A stretch of DNA of 64,000 nt from Leptolyngbya sp. FACHB-321 (GTDB taxonomy: Bacteria; Cyanobacteriota; Cyanobacteriia; Leptolyngbyales; Leptolyngbyaceae), in the NCBI RefSeq assembly GCF_014695975.1, contig NZ_JACJPI010000058.1, positions 620,001-684,000 on the forward strand, written 5' to 3'. Under the pieces are notes generated by a model. That model saw only the letters and a list, made by a program, of their open reading frames with translations. It made no database searches and was not told where the DNA came from. This document shows positions 62,281 to 64,000 of this stretch, piece after piece. Each line of letters opens with the position of its first letter. Within the stretch, counting starts at the first letter, position 1. Made by a program: the position numbers and the translations under genes.

Positions 62281-63042
62281 GACATTTATCCTAAGGCTGC
62301 CAATGGCTCGATCGAGATTTTGTGCAAGAGTACTCACAAATTTACAGCACGCTAGTAACGAACGAGATGGTGTTTCGTCATTGCCAAAATCACCCCTGAG
62401 CAATCCTGGCACGATCAAGCAATTCCAGGGACAGTCGGTTATACCCCAAGAATGTCAGGGTTAAGAAGCATAATTTCTCTGACCTTGATCTAAATAGCTT
62501 CTCTAACTTTCTTTAAAGGACGGCACTTTCTGTCGGCGATCATCTTGCTCAACGTCCAGTGGTGCTGTTGCTACGTCTTTGATCGAAACTTCGAGGCGAT
62601 GATGGCGATAAAACGCTATGTAGGCGGGTTGAGCGCAGTCGAAACCCGGTCTCCAAGTAGTGCTTAATTTAGCCCTTCTACTTAGCAGCAATTGCATGAC
62701 GACAAAGTAAACATTTAAACAATGTGATGAAGCAGGAGCAGCGGTAGACCAAGCGAATTGTGCCACCGATGATGGGCTTTAATTTCAATACGCTGAGAAG
62801 AACTTTAAATGGGATGGGGGCGGTTCCACGACGATCGCCTGCGATCGCCTACTCAGGTGAACCAGGAGATCACGCAACGTTTATAGTGCGTTCTGCCGCG
62901 CCGCCAATTTTCTTGCAGGTGGTTCTTAAAGCAGTGTTCGGTCTTGACGAGGGGCATAGTCAGGGTTTCGGCACCACTCCATCAGACCACTAACAAGGTA
63001 ACGGTTGATAGATTAGAGGTGGAAACCGACCCACCCCCTTGT
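62281..63042. other. 762-base divergent intergenic region
   Basis: Between the ATPase operon (minus) and the glutathionyl-hydroquinone reductase (plus). It contains the 58-bp element copy 2 (62624-62681). Short frames at 62503-62766 and 62760-62993 have no support. Upstream regulatory sites were not recognised. Confidence 0.4.
62624..62681 (+). repeat. 58-bp dispersed element, copy 2
   Basis: GCGGGTTGAGCGCAGTCGAA to TTAATTTAGCCCTTCTAC, 55 of 58 identical to 42281-42338. The flanking GTAG before it and TTCTAC at its end suggest a short terminal inverted repeat. The inverted half found at copy 1 (TTTCGACTGCGCTCAA) is missing here. Confidence 0.8.
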
Positions 63043-64000
63043 ATGACTGCACCAGCCAAACAAAAGACTGCCTTACCCTCAGCGCTCATCATTCGATTGG
63101 GTCGCTTCGTCTGGACGACACTCTGGCACTTGATGATGTCTCGCTTAGCACCACGTGATGCCTCAGGAGCCTATACTCGTCCAGCTAGTACCTTTAGAGG
63201 CAGCATCAGCAGTGAGCCTGGAGCGTCGTACCCACCCGCAGCACAGCGGTACCGTCTTTATGTTGGCTGGGGTTGTCCTTGGGCACATCGCACACTGGTG
63301 GTTCGCGCACTCAAGGGGTTGGAAGCTGCCATACCCATCACTATCGTTTCACCGTCGCCCGAAGCAGGCGGCTGGGTACTGGATGAACCGGAAGCAGACT
63401 GCTGGACTTTGGCTGATCTGTACCGCAAAGCTGCACCCGGTTACTCTGGGCGATCTACTGTGCCTGTGCTCTGGGATGACGAGACACAGACGATCGTCAA
63501 TAACGAAAGCGCTGACATCATTGTTATCCTTAATGCTGAGTTTAATGCCTTCGCTCAGCAGCCTGACCTCGACTTATATCCAGAGCAGCTCAAGGCAACT
63601 GTTGATCAGTGGAATGAGAAAATTTACCATGCCGTAAACAATGGGGTTTACCGTTGTGGCTTTGCACAAACGCAAGCGGCGTACGACACGGCTTGCAACG
63701 AGCTGTTTACCGAACTCGACGAAATTGACACGGTTTTGAAAACTCAGCAGTATTTATGTGGCAGCAGCTTGACCCTGGCAGATGTACGGCTTTTCACCAC
63801 GCTTTACCGCTTCGATTTGGTTTATTACGGACTCTTCAAGTGCAATCGCCGCCGTATTCAGGATTATCAGTACTTGGGAGCCTACCTGCAAGAGTTGTAC
63901 CAACTGCCCGGCGTTGCTAGTACGTGTGACCTGGAAACGGTGAAGCGAGACTATTACGGCAACTTATTTCCGCTTAATCCCGGTGCCATTATACCAAGCG
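63043..64000 (+). CDS. Glutathionyl-hydroquinone reductase, C-terminus beyond window
   Basis: ATG at 63043; 319 residues visible and still open at 64000. The thioredoxin-like N-domain has the catalytic motif GWGCPWAHRTLVVRAL (C78), then TVPVLWDDETQTIVNNESADI. The GST C-domain has YLCGSSLTLADVRLFTTLYRFD. This is the Xi-class glutathione transferase (YqjG/ECM4 family), which reduces glutathionyl-hydroquinones with glutathione. It is divergent from the ATPase operon. Confidence 0.93.
   Translation, partial: MTAPAKQKTALPSALIIRLGRFVWTTLWHLMMSRLAPRDASGAYTRPASTFRGSISSEPGASYPPAAQRYRLYVGWGCPWAHRTLVVRALKGLEAAIPITIVSPSPEAGGWVLDEPEADCWTLADLYRKAAPGYSGRSTVPVLWDDETQTIVNNESADIIVILNAEFNAFAQQPDLDLYPEQLKATVDQWNEKIYHAVNNGVYRCGFAQTQAAYDTACNELFTELDEIDTVLKTQQYLCGSSLTLADVRLFTTLYRFDLVYYGLFKCNRRRIQDYQYLGAYLQELYQLPGVASTCDLETVKRDYYGNLFPLNPGAIIPS

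Noticed and set aside
62503-62993. Short frames between the ATPase operon and the GST-like gene
   Set aside because: No family, no ribosome site; one crosses the 58-bp repeat.
1-64000. CRISPR arrays or prophage
   Set aside because: No regularly spaced direct repeats and no phage structural, integrase or Cas motif seen.

Overview
The window looks like chromosomal DNA of a cyanobacterium. The octamer GCGATCGC (HIP1) and its core recur in genes and spacers throughout. The gene content also fits: LL-diaminopimelate aminotransferase, a GH100 neutral invertase, a phosphoribulokinase-family kinase, a cyanobacterial-style type IA topoisomerase, and Nat/Liv-type permease parts scattered away from their partners. 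There is no photosystem, rRNA or ribosomal gene to fix the genus; a filamentous or Leptolyngbya-like lineage is only a guess. No CRISPR array, integrase, recognisable transposase or prophage was seen.

Layout. 1-6862 (minus strand) is a compact six-gene stressosome-type signalling operon: RsbR, RsbS, RsbT, an RsbT-like ATPase fused to a PP2C phosphatase, a hybrid kinase that itself begins with an RsbT-like ATPase, and a receiver-PAS-PAS-kinase cut by the window edge. 7479-10675 holds a DUF433 protein and a small operon (DJ-1/PfpI hydratase-like enzyme, DUF6220 membrane protein, small two-helix membrane protein), with a second two-helix paralogue beyond it and a divergent GAF-LuxR regulator. 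10965-16352 holds dapL, a MOSC protein, the remnant of a PIN toxin, a phasin-like protein and a DUF2330/NqrB-RnfD-like pair. 16765-24754 holds a TPR protein, topA, and a run of nuclease-type genes (secreted EndoU protein, a frameshifted phospholipase-D-type gene, Uma2), then a SWIM zinc-finger protein. 24758-31792 holds a Crp-family regulator, an orphan catalysis-free arginyl-tRNA-synthetase-like protein, HAD and CDF proteins, ComB, a second-type phosphoribulokinase and a hexapeptide acetyltransferase. 32125-43078 holds LivG/LivM, a RelE-type toxin-antitoxin pair, pgi, a LuxR response regulator, a subtilisin with a P-domain, bolA-grxD, a YfcE-like phosphoesterase and tRNA-Ser(CGA). 43144-50186 holds comEC, an M28 lipoprotein peptidase, ggt and a peroxiredoxin-like protein. 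50500-51800 is visibly AT-rich, with two unknown exported or membrane proteins. 52053-56431 holds the invertase, an SDR, a GIY-YIG protein and a rhomboid protease. 57134-62280 holds two overlapping STAND-like ATPases, one with an N-terminal HTH and one with about 14 WD40 repeats; the pair resembles predicted bacterial conflict/signalling systems. The window ends inside a glutathionyl-hydroquinone reductase.

Functional links. The strongest operon inferences are the stressosome cluster, with 4- and 14-base overlaps and an 11-base gap; the ATPase pair, with a 4-base ATGA overlap; bolA-grxD, a known iron-sulfur regulatory pair with its own terminator; livM-livG; the PfpI/DUF6220 operon; and the toxin-antitoxin pair.

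Several dispersed repeats are present: a ~98-bp element with short terminal inverted repeats (two copies), a 58-bp element (two copies), and GGCAGGAGGCAGAAGG-type purine/pyrimidine tracts, some of which lie in frame inside proteins.
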